64,000 nt of DNA. It comes from Parelaphostrongylus tenuis (taxonomy: Eukaryota > Nematoda > Chromadorea > Rhabditida > Metastrongylidae). Numbering within the stretch: the first letter of the stretch is position 1; each line of letters starts with the position of its first letter. Positions 35,101-47,454 of the stretch are shown one piece after another. The notes beneath the pieces were generated by a model. It had not been told where the DNA came from. It did no database searches and was given only the letters and a program-made list of their open reading frames with translations. The position numbers and the translations under genes were made by a program. The stretch is taken from assembly GCA_019055375.1 (NCBI GenBank), contig JAHQIW010004522.1, positions 1 through 64,000 of the forward strand, read 5' to 3'.

Positions 35101-37644
35101 GTCTTGGCTCAAGGATTTTGTAGAAAATAAGCTCCAAGAGGAGGTTCGCTCTGTACAAAGCTCATCAAGAATCAAATCAATCTTATCTCCCATTACTGGT
35201 CATTTATCCAAACATTCATTGTATTTCATTTTTAGCTCTGACCTTTTTTGCCAATAACCAGTCGATTATCCATAATTCGACATCCCTTATAATTAGATGC
35301 CTGTCATCTGTAGCACTAACATCATAGTAGCTTAACGAAATTAATTCACCATTTGCTTCCTTCTATTTGAAGTGCATATCATTCAACGGTGCCATTATGC
35401 CGCCAGTGGGTTGATGCTCCTCTTTCTTGGCATCACATAGGGTCTTTCAAACTTTATGGAGCAGTAATAGGTCTTCCTTTTGTTGTTAACAAGGTCATAT
35501 CACGGCACCTTGACCTTCTTCTGACCTTGGATATGGTGCTATGATATACCGGATATGGTGTGAAGCGACGTGCACTAAAGATAATGGAGTCGATTTGCAC
35601 CCTCTACCACACTATGGCTTTCGAGAAAAACTAGTATTGTCCTTTATTGGTTCGACTATGCATCCCGAATGAACTAAGTCTTCGTCTCGCTCTGACGTCG
35701 ATGGCCATAACATTTTTAAAGAAAAGAAAGCCTTACATTACTGCTAAGCTACTAAAGCTCTTTAAAGAAGCAAATTTTATATATATTATTTCGCCCCAAT
35801 AAATGAAGGAGTGTTCAACACATCTGCAAAAGGCTTGATCAACATCAATGATCTATGCTGCGAAGTTACAATTAAGTTTTCGGGTGTTCATAGAAAACAG
35901 TTTAAAAAACAGAGAAGATTTGGATGCTCTTAAGATGTTGATAAGTTCAACTCAAAACCATTCGACAAGTTCGCTTAGAGCGCTTCGTGGAATTATTTAG
36001 ATCTCGCTCTTCCCTACTTGAGGCGTTCGAGACGTGTGAACGAATTTGAGTGCCAGGAAGGATTTCTTATAGCACAAAAAGAAGAGGAATCTGTGTGAGA
36101 GCGTATCCGCGTCTTGAACAAACACAACGACTCAGAATCAGCAATGTCACGAAAGCTTTTGATGAGGATGTTCTACTCTAAGCTGCCTTTTCGCTCGAGG
36201 ATCCTGTGTCAACTGAAAAGTAGAGTCGTATGAATTGCATAACTTATTGTTCGCAAGAGTGAGCTAAAGCGTCATGTGATTTAAGTTCAGCAGGAACTTC
36301 TATGCTGTGCATAGAAAAAGATAAAAATAGCGCTGAGCTACCGCACAACTTATCTAGCAATGCGACTCATAATATTCGTCGTAGTACTTGAAATAGCAAC
36401 ATCAGGAACGATATTGGCAAAAACTCTTTCAAAAAAGCTTTCAAAAAGTCCTTTGAGCTTCAGGTTGACTACACTTTCATAAGCAATTTAATGAGAGGAG
36501 GTATTTTAATGGCGTTCATGAGTCGCTCTATTTTTACGCAAAGCAAAGTGAACAAAATTTGTAAGAACGTGTGTCTTTTTCAAATTATGAGAAGACAAAG
36601 CATTGCCAACTTTGGTAACGATAGTTTAGTTGCATGATGAGAACTATTCCCACCTTTTTTAGGCTCCTCAATATCCGTCTTCAAGTGTTTTTTCCGCTGT
36701 GAGAATCCTAGTACTTCTAGCATCAATCGCACCTTATTGTTGAAATCTTGAATACTGGTTGAACGCGTCTCCTTACAATATTGAGGATAGTCTGGCTCTG
36801 GCATTCGCCTTTCAAAACTGTCTTTGTTTGTCTTCGATACAAATATTATTGCAGGGTTAAACTTATAATGATTCCTTCGCCGGTCTTAATTCGGATTTAT
36901 AATTCCAAAGAAGAAAAATCATCTAACTTTTCCCCAGCGATTGTTCTTCAAAACTATAAAGTTACTTCGATGATCATGGATAATATGGCTTTACTGCAGT
37001 TCACTTCAAATTTGTAAAGTAGTGTGAAGCTGCTTACCACTTATCGACTACGGGTGACTTGACTACTTCCTCATCACATTCTTCCACGCACTTTTTTCCT
37101 CAAAACGCGGCGTGGAAAACTTCCTAGCTTATGGAAAGACAGGATCCAAAGTCGAGTTGATGGAGTGAATTCGAGAAAAACTGTTTGCATCTCCCCTGAA
37201 GTTCTTGAAAACTCTAGAGGAAATGCAAGGTGGATTTCATATGTTATTATAATTGTGAATAACTCTGACATTGAACAGCCTTTGAATAGCAATCATTGTG
37301 TGATATGTTGCAGTTTTAAGTAGTGGAATCATATGTGAACTTACTTTTGAAGTTTATATTTTCTAGAGCAACATTCGTCCTAATCAAACTGTCTAATTAG
37401 CTACGCAAGAATCGACTAATATGCCAGCACTATCATAAGATTTGGTTTTCATTTGGGAAAACTCCCAGATCATCAGCACCGGCACTTTTTTGTAAGATTT
37501 TGACTCCTTTCCAAACACGGAGGTTCCTCTTCGTTGCATTCACCATTTCAAACACAATGAGATATTGTTGGAAAAGAAAACTGAGCAAAAATTGGACTCA
37601 TCCATTAAAGTTCTGAGCTCAGTTCAACTAACTCCGTTAGTCCT
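35101..37644. other. Intergenic stretch, no supported gene
   Basis: Fragmentary frames on both strands around 36,000-37,350 could be an old retroelement, but no motif (RT YxDD-type, integrase, protease) was readable. Three nuclear-receptor half-sites lie at 35,491-35,528. Confidence 0.4.
35491..35528. promoter_or_regulatory. Cluster of three nuclear-receptor half-sites
   Basis: AAGGTCA at 35,491-35,497, TGACCTT at 35,511-35,517 and TGACCTT at 35,522-35,528: two inverted and two direct arrangements in 38 bp. Nuclear receptors bind AGGTCA half-sites (family knowledge). There is no neighbouring gene start, so function is speculative. Confidence 0.25.
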
Positions 37645-38880
37645 AACCTTAAGGGACGGCTAAAGATATCGATGCATGCAGAGCGTTTTTCGCGGTTTTC
37701 ATTGTTTGGCTGAGGTTTTTTCTCCGTTTTGCAATATTTTTTGGATTTCTTGTACCACTTCGATAGAATAAAAAAATCTCTACTCGCTAATGTGCTTTTC
37801 GTTTGAATATATGCGTCGTTTATAGAGGAAAACGCTGCTTTTACTAGGCAATCTTGCCGAATTTGCCAATCATTCAATTGTATTGAATGGTGCAAAGGAA
37901 ATCACCATAAAAGACTTCAGTTTTGATTTACCTTAGTTCTATGTAAGACCCAAGAGTTACTATTATAGGTAGAACTTGGATAATAATGAGTAATTTCTCA
38001 TAAAATTATGCATGTTGCGATCGATACGGTGCCGAGTGCGCACTCACTCTTCGCTTAGTTGTAAGAACGCAATAAAAAGTCCTTTATGGAAACCAAACAT
38101 ATCATTGGAATCATTGAGATTTCTGCTATCGGATTGTTATGAATGTCTGAATGTATAGCTGTGTCCATCGAAAACTGCTTGAATGTTGAATAAAATTCTA
38201 TTTTTTCTATCACAGCAACTTATGATAACTATTCAGAAAGTAAAGCGCATTGTTCAAATTCTTATAATTCGAGCTATCGAATTGTCAATAGAATGCCAGA
38301 AAAGGTGATAAAAACGCATTTTTTGGAGTATGGGTGCAGGTGGGGGAAAAGCCTCTATCTGAGATGTTTAGTTGTAAAAGATGTGCTTTCAAGCTGAGCT
38401 CTTGCACGTCAAGCGTTGTTTAATGTATAGTAGCGGTTGAAAGTTTGTTTACTTTTTCACGAGGACGAGGTATTACAGCTGAAGAGCGAAGCAATTTAAG
38501 AATAGTCTTTCCTTGGATCAAAAAACTTTCATTGAAGGGTTTCTCGTGATACTCCATTTTCATGTATCGAGAAGATACCTCTGGTGTATGAAAGTTATCC
38601 ATAATTGCCAATAAAACACCTATCACGACTAAGTATCGGGGCAGCCTTCTAGGCGTGAGATGTAATCTTCTCTTCGCTCTTCCATAGTCCTATAAAAAGC
38701 TTTTAAGTAAACTAAGTACATTTTCCAAGTCCTTGAGATCTAAGCTATCCAACAGCTGGTAAAACTTTAGTAAAAATCCACATCGAAGCCTAGCCGAGCA
38801 AATGAAGCAAATTGGGTTGAAACATCATTTATTTTCGGTGATCCAACGTAATTAAAAATCCTTTTATGAAGCTTAACATA
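37645..38880. repeat. Dispersed repeat R1, copy 2
   Basis: Collinear partner of 1170-2690 (see there). The divergence between copies is substantial, so both insertions are old. Confidence 0.6.
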
Positions 38881-38884
38881 TCTC

Positions 38885-39245
38885 ATTATTATTATTTGAG
38901 TCATCATGTCATGTAGTCTGCTAATGGGCACTTGTACAGCCCGATACACGTGTTCCACCTTACTGTTTCCTCAGTCGAGCAGAATCCACCGTTTCAGCCA
39001 ATCCTCTCGGAGGCCCTGCTCTCCCTGTAAAGGGGTAAGGACGACGAACCATTCGCACTATAAGTCAAGTGAAATTATCAGCGAACATATAATATTGTGA
39101 ACTCGATTGCTCTTTGGCTGGAAATTTTAAAATATTATATCTTTATTTCGAGTGTTTTATCAAAAACACGCTCAAATTTCAATATATCTCATGATTATTA
39201 TTTGAGCGAAGATGTCATGTAGTCTGTGTCGGGCTGTACAAGAGC
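38885..39245. mobile_element. Diverged relative of palindromic element FB1
   Basis: Contains the FB1 head ATTATTATTTGAG...ATGTCATGTAGTCTG twice (near 38,888 and 39,192) and CCCGATACACGTGTT, but the long palindrome is broken. The segment TTTCGAGTGTTTTATC near 39,148 matches the FB1 end. Confidence 0.5.
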
Positions 39246-39269
39246 TCATTAACGCTAGTTCGCTAATTG

Positions 39270-39680
39270 GTTAACACTTCAATTGGAACAAGACAATGTG
39301 TAGAAACACTACGTGAGCAAAAAACGCCGATCTGAAACTCTCCTGAGTTTATATGAATTTTTTCGAGGTGTGCTCGCTGGAACATACAATTTCTTATGTT
39401 AGGTATGAGAATTAAGTGTTTTCTGCGTGTTTCGTCGCTCCTTTTCCTATTCAACGCGAACGTTTACTAGTCGGTCAACACTTCATTTTGAAGAAAACAG
39501 TGTGTAGAAATATTAAGTGAAGAAACAACGTCGATGTGAAGCACTCCTGGGCTTATGTAAATTTTTTTAATGGTGTGCCCGGCGTAATATGCAATTTAGT
39601 GTTTATTTCTTATTTCACGGCTCCTTTTCGATTCTCAGTGAACGTTTACTAGTTGGCGAACGTTTCATCTTGAAGGTGTT
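39270..39680 (-). repeat. Two tandem units of the 185-bp repeat, inverse orientation
   Basis: Units start near 39,286 and 39,495 (GACAATGTGTAGAAACAC and AACAGTGTGTAGAAATAT). The reverse complement matches the 14.0-kb unit (TTTCTATGCACTGTCTTCTTCC). Confidence 0.55.
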
Positions 39681-40554
39681 GTAAGCATTGCGTGCTGGAT
39701 GCAAGAGCCAATCTTCTTTGGCTCCTACAACACACTAGGAATCCCTTCACCAAGTACATCTAGAAATCTTCGTGATTCATGCTATCGGGTGATTGCTCTA
39801 GAACTCCAAAAGTAATTTTCCTCACAAAATTGCTTGAGTGTGGAACACAATATTATCTCTATTGCTACAGAGTATTAATAAGGGAATTTTGGTAATGAAG
39901 CGGACAATCTGATTCTTCAAAATTCGGACAATTGAAAGACAACTGATCACAAAAAAGGCAAAGTGCGCATTTCCGCCAAGACTTGAAAATGTGTGCGGAT
40001 ATCGGTTTTAGTACTACATTACTTGGTGATAGCACTGATTGTTCATTATGGAATGCATATTTTAATTTGTAACACTAAAACGCTGTAGCGATTCGCCGTA
40101 GGGCAAACAAGTCATGCAAACAGCTACTGCCACACGAAAACTGCCAGTGGGCTCTGAACAAGGTGAACTATAGTATTTATTAAAGTCTTTCAAAAACTCC
40201 ATTGATTCTGCCAGCCTCTAGCATCATTTTATCTCAAGTATTTTCATTTGTTTCTTCTTCACTTGCTGCTTGGAAAAGGTTCAATTTATAATAGTGCTGT
40301 TATCATTCAAAACCTATTTGTATGATCAAAACGCACTCCGTTAGAAATGCACAGCTCTTTTGTGGACATCGACAGACCGGCAAATAGGTAGTCAAGCTCC
40401 GTCTAAAAATGTATATTCAACAACGCAACTGAATTTACGATTCTCTGTTGACAAAGCCAAAAGCTCTTGACTTGATCATTCCTTGTGCCAAACACTCAAC
40501 TTCAATGAGAGATTTTCCTTATACGCTCACTACTCAGCGACCTACCAGTGCTTC

Positions 40555-40720
40555 ACGTCATAGCTACTATCCTCCCAAACAAGTTTGATACCATATTGGC
40601 AAACTCTGGGACACTGGAGGTTTGTCAAAATCGAGGTACGGGATTGAACCAAACCACAGATGAACTGCAGCGCAATTCTGACTACACCTCCAGGCGGCTT
40701 TCTCTTCTGACTATAAGTTC
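40555..40720 (-). mobile_element. SINE family 1, diverged minus-strand copy
   Basis: Minus strand: GGAGGTGTAGTCAGAATTGC head, box B GGTTCAATCCC, and a body block complementary to TCCTCCCAAACAAGTTTGAT, which corresponds to ...CAGACTTGTCTGGGAGGA in the 12.9-kb copy. Confidence 0.5.
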
Positions 40721-41579
40721 TATTTCCGTGTGATATTATAATCTTCACCAATATATGAAACACATTTCCTAATCTCTATTGCGATGAGTGGATTCTTGCA
40801 TTTATGAATGACATGTAAGAAGTCTTCTGGATGCTCGGTACAACGTGCCACACTGGGAAACATGATGCGCTGCAAGTGACTTGTCATGCTAAATTTTCTT
40901 TGATAATCTCTATTCTTATGTATATGAGCTACTGCAATTTGCTTCATGCCTCACTCAACGCTGAGGCGATAATCACAGGGTTAGTGAGATAGTCGCATAT
41001 CTCAAAAAATTTGGATGGACAAGCTCGTGAATACTCCTTTCGGAGTTCAGGTGACGGTTGATAAACCTGTTAACATTATTTTCAATGACTAACGATTGCT
41101 AGTAGCAAGCAATACGTTTGAAGCATTCCTGAGAGAAGGGCAATGCAAGGGCGTCGATGAGCACATTATGACAAGTGAGTCTGCAAAAGCAACCATAATA
41201 GGTTTGAGTTCATCCGCACCAGCTTCGATCTTTTGTTCGTGTCTCAGCTTTCTTTACACTCCTCATTAGAGTACATTGTACCAATATTTTTCGAGAGCAT
41301 ACGATTTGACTCTGCACAATAAATTCTTGGCTTGTTGGATTTGAAGCTTCATAACCAGTCAAATCTTATATTGGAAGTGAATCTTTGCCATTACAAATCT
41401 CCCAGTGAACAGAAATCACTTGTTCTAAAAAGTAATGGCTGCGAAACATTGTTAGCATGCCGAAGACATGGAAGTTGCATTTATTTTAGATGAACGTGCA
41501 CTAATTTGGTAAGTTAGGTGGATATAGTTGCTGCAAGGTTCGGAGGAAAACTAGCAGACAGTTTTGCCCAATTTCATGA
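40721..41579. other. Intergenic stretch, nothing recognised
   Basis: AT-rich, with no supported exon, RNA gene or repeat. Confidence 0.4.
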
Positions 41580-42300
41580 AACTTGGGACAGCTTTGTTTC
41601 ATACTCGGAAGACGTTCATATTACTCATCTACAATAGTTGTAAGGATAGTTCTGGGGAGCTCTGATAAGCATGCGATAACGCCCACGCATATCATGGGAA
41701 TATTACAGTTTTTCATGTGGGATTTCCTTACAAAAGGCCTAGATATTATTCGTCTTTACATTCACTTTATTACAAGCCTCCACCATGCCCAACGATACAA
41801 TCGATTGTCATGTTTTATTGCATCATTATGGGAGATAAGGTCTTTCACAGCGAGCTGCACTCGATGAACTCAACGAAATTGAAGAGGAAAGCAAAAAAGC
41901 AAATTTGCTGCTGGGCACTAGTTTAACGCTTTATTGCCAGAAATTTTGATCTCAGAGACAAGCCTCGTTCAGGACATCCAACAAAGTTGAATAACGAAGT
42001 TTTCATGCTGCTCTAGAGGATGAACCGTCGTCAAGTGCGCGAAATTTGAAAGATGAAACCGAAACTTGGCGGACCGAAGCATAAATTTGTAGTGAGGATG
42101 ACCATTGTTCTAAAAAAAAAAGTCATTATTGCTTTCTGTTTAATATTCAAGCATAAATTCTTGATTATTTACAAGTGCTCCACAACTTTCTTTCCCAACC
42201 TAATAATTTGTGAGATTTGGGCTGATTCTGCGAATATCACTTACTTCCTAGCCCTTTGCAAATCCACTGCAGATATAGTAACACTACTATTCTAAAATGT
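41580..42300 (+). mobile_element. mariner transposon remnant, transposase N-terminal region
   Basis: Translated in shifting frames, the segment near 41,930-41,990 gives NFDLRDKPRSGHPTKL, the conserved linker after the paired helix-turn-helix of mariner transposases. It is followed by a decayed S-S-A-R-N-L-K-D stretch. Stops and frameshifts abound and the catalytic domain is not seen. The whole block aligns with 63,030-63,620, so both descend from one deletion-prone family. Confidence 0.65.
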
Positions 42301-42354
42301 CTGCGCCTGGATACGCACAAAACTTCATTGAATTTATTACTGTTTGTCCACCCC

Positions 42355-42790
42355 ATAACATAGCGCAAGTTGGATAAAAGATCACTTGGCGCTATTGAAC
42401 GAGTAGTAGAAGGTCGATGCTAGAATACTCCGTATCTCGCAAATGAGAGAAAGGATCCAAAGTCCCGACCTACGTCAGCGATCGCAGATCAGTGACTCCG
42501 TTTTACACGCCTGGACATCGAAAATAAGGTAGGCTGGAGACGTGATACGCTTCAACGACAACCGATGGAAGAGAGGTTAGGAACCGGTTTCCTCGGGATT
42601 TCAAGCGCTCTACAGGAATACCAACGAGCCGAAGACCCGATTACCAAACGAAAAGCGTAGAAAAAAATATAATGCTCAACAAATCTCTAAAGCGAGGAGG
42701 ACCAACTGGGCTACTCCATTCACGTGAAGGGGGGAAAAACGGAAGTGTTACTGGAGCACGCTCGATTCATCGGCTTAAACGGGACGGCAG
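42355..42790 (+). mobile_element. RTE-type non-LTR retrotransposon, 3' end of reverse-transcriptase ORF, decayed
   Basis: In mixed frames the segment reads KLDKRSLGAIERVVEG, LRQRSQISDSVL, KIRWAGDVIRFNDNRWKR, PRDFKRSTGIPTSRRPD, then ARRTNWATPFT and a WSTLD-like end. This is the characteristic C-terminal region of nematode RTE-like elements (KIRWAGHVxRxxDxRW, PRDxKRxxGRPPTRWxD). Several frameshifts and stops show it is dead. AT-rich sequence follows at 42,830-43,070. Confidence 0.8.
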
Positions 42791-42829
42791 GTGATATACA
42801 TAGTACAGTTCCGATATAAAATTTACGGT

Positions 42830-43070
42830 CTTGCCAACGACCAGAAATGTCATACGCATACGTATACGCATGAATAAGTATTACAGAAGTTTCTGTATAT
42901 ACACTGTATTATTGATAATATACAATGCACATATGCAAATACTATAATACATAAATATACAGTCATAAACATCTATAATACATGATAATGTGCGCATATA
43001 TAGTGCTACATACATACATGATAATAAAGCCAGAAACATGATATGAGATATACAATTACATATGAACGGT
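42830..43070. repeat. AT-rich low-complexity tract after the RTE remnant
   Basis: Degenerate ATACAT/ATATAC repeats directly downstream of the RTE ORF end. Such tracts are usual after non-LTR insertions, but it could also be independent. Confidence 0.6.
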
Positions 43071-44934
43071 AAAGTAGAAATTTACAGGTCCGTCAGATGA
43101 GCAGGAATGGAGCTATTGAAAGCCTGCGTTTCTGCTTGTCTGGCCGTGTCCATAATGACAATTTTCTTTTCGAAGTTACAATAGAAGTCTCAGAACCGTA
43201 CCCATATAACCCAGAAAATTTTTCACACTATCAAGAAGTACCCTATGAAAAGATTCAAAGTGAGTGTTTGGAATTGACTCTGAACTCTCCTAAGGTGATT
43301 ACAATTTACACTGACCTGATACTGTAGGTGTAGAACACGGTAAGACTAGCAAGTTCACTTTGGATAACCTGTCACTGGACCAAAAAGATGAGTGCATTGA
43401 GTACGGTAGGATTACAGTAACCCTAACGACCCAGCCACTAACTGCTAACTGATGATGACGGATGACAAGCTATGAACACTAAAGACAACCAATGACAACT
43501 GAAGGCTCTGTTTTGACGAAAGCTTATATATGGAGCACAAACAACGAGTTTGCCAGATGAAGCGCTACAGTAAGCCTGCGATTACATAAAAAAAATCTAC
43601 GCACACAAAGGTTAACCTGCGTACAAAAACTGACAAGCAAGATAATGGTTCAAGATAAATTGATCACAAAGAATTTCATGCTCTCACCACATGGGAAAAA
43701 AAGTTTGTAGCAAAAAAACTAACAAGTTCATCTCGCGATTTGAACGCAAACACAAAGGACATTGGCCAGCTGCACATTCGTTCGCTGCCACCAACAGCTT
43801 ACAAGAATTACAGTGTACCAAATCACATAATTCCAAACAGTGAGCGTAAATAAATGTATAACATTTCAAGCTCGAAAAATACAGTAAAATAGGTGACTAT
43901 TATTTTCAATCAATCAAGTGTATCAAAATGTATCAAAAACTGAGTAATTATAGAAAAAAATTAATATGCGATGAATTATCAGAACGATCTTTAGTGTCAT
44001 GGGCACTGAACTGTTGCAACAAACAATAACACAATTGCTAATGAGGATTATAAGCGATCAAAACAAATAGAATCAAAAGAAGTAAAAAATTAACTCGGAT
44101 CAAAAGTTCAGTTAGCAAAATGACTACTTATCCAACTGGGTTATTTGTTTATTGATCACTATCAGTGATGATGATACCCAAAATCATTATTGACTGATGA
44201 ATGCTCATTTCAAATACATTAATTCTAAAACACATGTGTTGTAGGCAAATTTTTACAATGGGCAGACTTGAAAATCTTCCGAGGAATCAGAAAAGAGATT
44301 GAAAGATCAGTTTCGATTTTTCTTCAACAGCAGTAGTTACAATTAATAATTGAAAACCCTCTCTCCTAGTTGAAAGTCATCTACAGGAATGAATTTTATA
44401 TTGGTTTGTAACTTACAATGATGTGCTCTTCGAAATCGCAAATTTGAAGACAACAATGCATCTTTCAGCGTATTTTTATAAATGTTATCGAACTACTTGT
44501 AAGGTGTCAATAAACAAAAACTTCTAGCACCAAATTTCATATTATTTTGATTATATTTTCAAAATCAAGCATCAGTAGCTAACGCTTGAAATCTTAGTGA
44601 AGTCGATGACTATTGCTATGTTCTCCGAAAAAAGACAGTAATCAAAAGGGGTCAGTAGAATTTATGATTTCCTTGATTGGAAATAATCGATCTGAACCAA
44701 GACAATGAAAGCCATTTCTCAAATCAAAGCTACAGAGAAGAAATTTACATCTTGATTTTTTTCTTTTTGATTAAGAAGAAAGAAGAATTTCTGGAAGAAA
44801 CATATTGCTTATTTGTTAGCAGATCCGTCATCACAAATTCAACTGTGCAAATCCCAGCAATTCTAGAATTCGATTCGTTTTTCGACTTCTTCTTGAATAA
44901 CGTAGAATAGTGGTCGAGCATGTCTAATTGGAGT
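43071..44934. other. Intergenic stretch, nothing supported
   Basis: A 76-codon frame at 43,097-43,327 follows a TTTACAG, but no further exon or family resemblance was found. The rest is AT-rich. Confidence 0.4.
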
Positions 44935-45065
44935 CAAGAGGAAACCCTGGCCGTGGCGTTCCATAGGCGTTTATGTTGACTGCCAGAGAGGATTAAGGGG
45001 TCGAGCTTGGCTTCACGCGCGCTGCGAAAAGCATAATAACCACTTAGCTACGGCGCCCCCGGAAG
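44935..45065 (-). mobile_element. tRNA-like SINE head, minus strand
   Basis: Minus strand: GGGGGCGCCGTAGCTAAGTGG (box A TAGCTAAGTGG) and about 35 bp later box B-like GCTCGACCCCTTAATCC. There is no perfect acceptor stem, so it is read as SINE-derived rather than a tRNA gene. Confidence 0.45.
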
Positions 45066-45593
45066 AACCACAATTGAAAAGGAAAAGCACTTAAACACTA
45101 GAAAATATTCTAAATTTCAATGACATAGTAGAAGCATGAGATATTATGCATTATAGGGTTTTTGGAGTTAATTTTTATGTGTTACTTACACACGCTACAA
45201 AATATTTTGTTCTATATATTTTTATAGAACTCATTTAATTAAGCACGTATTTCAACGAATGGGAACGACTGTGGTCAATCGATTCAGTTCTCTAAATTTG
45301 AGAGCTCTGCAGAAGAAGAATCGTGTGCAAGTATCAGTCGAATGATAAGGCCTTTTTTCAACTTCAGCTTTTTCTTGACCAACAAAAATCAATGGCTATG
45401 ACATTTGATGTTTAAAAAGAATCTATTTCGATACTTTGTATATTATTATTTTTTTGGAACATGATTCAAAGAATAAAGAGCAGAGGAAACATAGTTATTT
45501 TAAGTCCTTAGTTGTTTGACAAAACTTTATTTCTTTTGAAGCATCGATACAATAGTAAATACTACTAAATAGACTAATACTACATACGCCCAG

Positions 45594-45630
45594 GCTCTCT
45601 GAAGAAGGCGGGTAGCCGAAACGTCAGCTG
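45594..45630 (+). ncRNA. Hammerhead-like core motif of the Penelope-element type, second copy
   Basis: CTCTGAAGAA, stem GGC/GCC with loop GGGTA, GAAACGTCAGCTG: the same arrangement as 34,691-34,726 with a different stem II loop. The differing loops and shared core suggest selection on or descent from a structured RNA. Confidence 0.35.
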
Positions 45631-45771
45631 AATTACTACGACTACTTTACCACTCCGTGGCAGCTGATCAAGATAAGTTTTCTCGATTTTCATATAACAA
45701 TAATCAAAGTTTGAAAAATTAGTAAGTTTTGATGAACATTTGCGTTGTTTGATTTTATAGATATTAATAAT

Positions 45772-45960
45772 CAATCGGAATTATTTCTTTTCTGACTGCT
45801 TCTTGCGTTGTTATGCTGTTGTAATCTGTTCAATGATGTAGAGTTGTGCGCGAAAACCTTTGCATCAGTTGAGATTCGAACCCAGATCTCACTCATTCTG
45901 TGAGCGCGTGCTAAATCGTTGCACCATCGACGCCCGTTTCGTACACCATTCTTTCTACGC
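45772..45960 (-). mobile_element. tRNA-derived SINE family 3
   Basis: Minus strand: head GGCGTCGATGGTGCAACGAT, box B GGGTTCGAATCTC, then the family body down to CAATCCGATTG-type sequence. Same family as 9830 and 57,600. The long plus-strand frame here is an overlap artefact. Confidence 0.65.
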
Positions 45961-46974
45961 TGCGATACGTTTGTTATCTGCGTACATAGATATTTATTTC
46001 TGTTCAAAATGCAATAGAATATTGTTCAATATTCAAAATATTAAGGAACTAGTAAGAAATTCTTATTATTTCAAATCACGAAGTTTTCTGAATCATTTTC
46101 AATTTTGGGTTGCACACTTTTCACTACATATTTCTCTTTTGTTTGAAATTCCATATGAAACTTACTTGTTTGAGACAAGTTATACCCAAAAATTAGAATC
46201 AAAAAATCGGTTTCATTATGGAGCATTTTACTGACTTTTCAAAACTTGATTAGATCAATAGAGTTGAGCTTCAAGTGAAAATTTTGAAAATGTAGAAATT
46301 TAGTTGTCTAAAGTCGCTATTCGCTAGTTCTTTCAGAATACTTTTTTTGCAAGGCGTATGGTGACGGAATCCGCGATGTTCAGACACCTGATAGATGTGT
46401 GGTTGATTTATCTCTATGTGGGGAGAAACTCTCCCTACTGTCTTTTGTTTGAGCTTGACTGGTGTACAAATGAATTTTTCTATGCATTTTAAGAATAGGG
46501 TAGGACTTTTTCGACAACCTAATATATATGTACCACATAATTTTAAACGCTTTCGCCCAGATCAGTTCGGAATGACGTAGATTAATTCAGACCCACCTGC
46601 ATGACCTTATCCCCATACAGATGTGGACATTCGTTGTAGGGATTGATGGCCACCAGATTTACACCACAATACATATAGGTGGATTTGTTGTTCATAAATC
46701 GCCTTCGAATATTGTGGAGAACTAAAATCTATGCTATACTCTGTTAATCCTGTTGGGATGGCATGTGTTGCATTCTACACACGTGGTGGCCCTTTAAGGT
46801 TTTTGAAACCGTTCAATTTGAGCTCATTATTTGCTTCTTAGGTACTTTTTCCTAATTTATGTACCGACGAAGAAAATGACAGCGTCAAAAGATTAGATCA
46901 CCGTGTTAGAATGATCGCTGAGGGCGAATAGCTCATGATGTTTGCTGCGGTGTTCGGCTGAACCGATGGTCATC

Positions 46975-47016
46975 GTGCTAGTGAAGAACCTGCAAAGGCG
47001 AGACAGCAGCTGTCTT
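46975..47016 (+). ncRNA. Hammerhead-ribozyme relic, FB3 type, without its arms
   Basis: GUGCUA (stem I 5'), GUGAAGA (core, C3 is G), stem II CCU/AGG, GAGA in place of GAAA, palindromic stem III CAGC/GCUG, GUC. The upstream sequence CGGCTGAACCGATG is identical to that preceding the 16.1-kb ribozyme, which supports descent from FB3. The 3' stem I strand has decayed. Confidence 0.42.
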
Positions 47017-47059
47017 ATTTCGGGAATATTTCCATAAGAAATCTCCACGGTAACGCTGG

Positions 47060-47450
47060 ATGTCTACGATAGTTAAGACCTGCACAACTGACTGAAGCTC
47101 AAGACAATCGTCGTGTTGAACTTTGCCATCAGTTGTTGTAGAACCCGTTGAACGATCGATTTTAGATGCATATCGTGACGCTGAATGAGAAGGGGCTTAC
47201 CTGGGCAATCACAATCGGAGCAAACGTTGAACTACAAAAGTCAATCTCCATCTTCAGATGCACGTCAGATTCATTTTTCGGAAAGGTCATAATCTGCGGT
47301 TGGTAGGGTTTTGCAGATGTTTTGCATTCTAAATTTGTTCGGAATAGTCACGCTGTCAATGCCGAACTTTACTGCGAGCAGATGGGTTGAGTTTACAATG
47401 CGTTGGACTAAAATATATCACAGCCATATTCGGCTATCGAGCAATCGGAC
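47060..47450 (+). mobile_element. mariner transposon remnant, catalytic region
   Basis: Reads QLTEAQDNRRVELCHQLL, then HIVTLNEKG in place of the catalytic IVTGDEKW motif of mariner, then KVIICGW and HAVNAELYCEQM, with in-frame stops. The first catalytic aspartate has been lost to asparagine. Clearly a dead copy. Confidence 0.75.
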
Positions 47451-47454
47451 AATA

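Noticed and set aside
36000..37350. Possible LTR retroelement fragments
   Set aside because: Scattered frames only; no reverse transcriptase, protease or integrase motif could be read.
45860..46234. 124-codon plus-strand frame
   Set aside because: Its first part is the antisense of a SINE family 3 head and the remainder is AT-rich.
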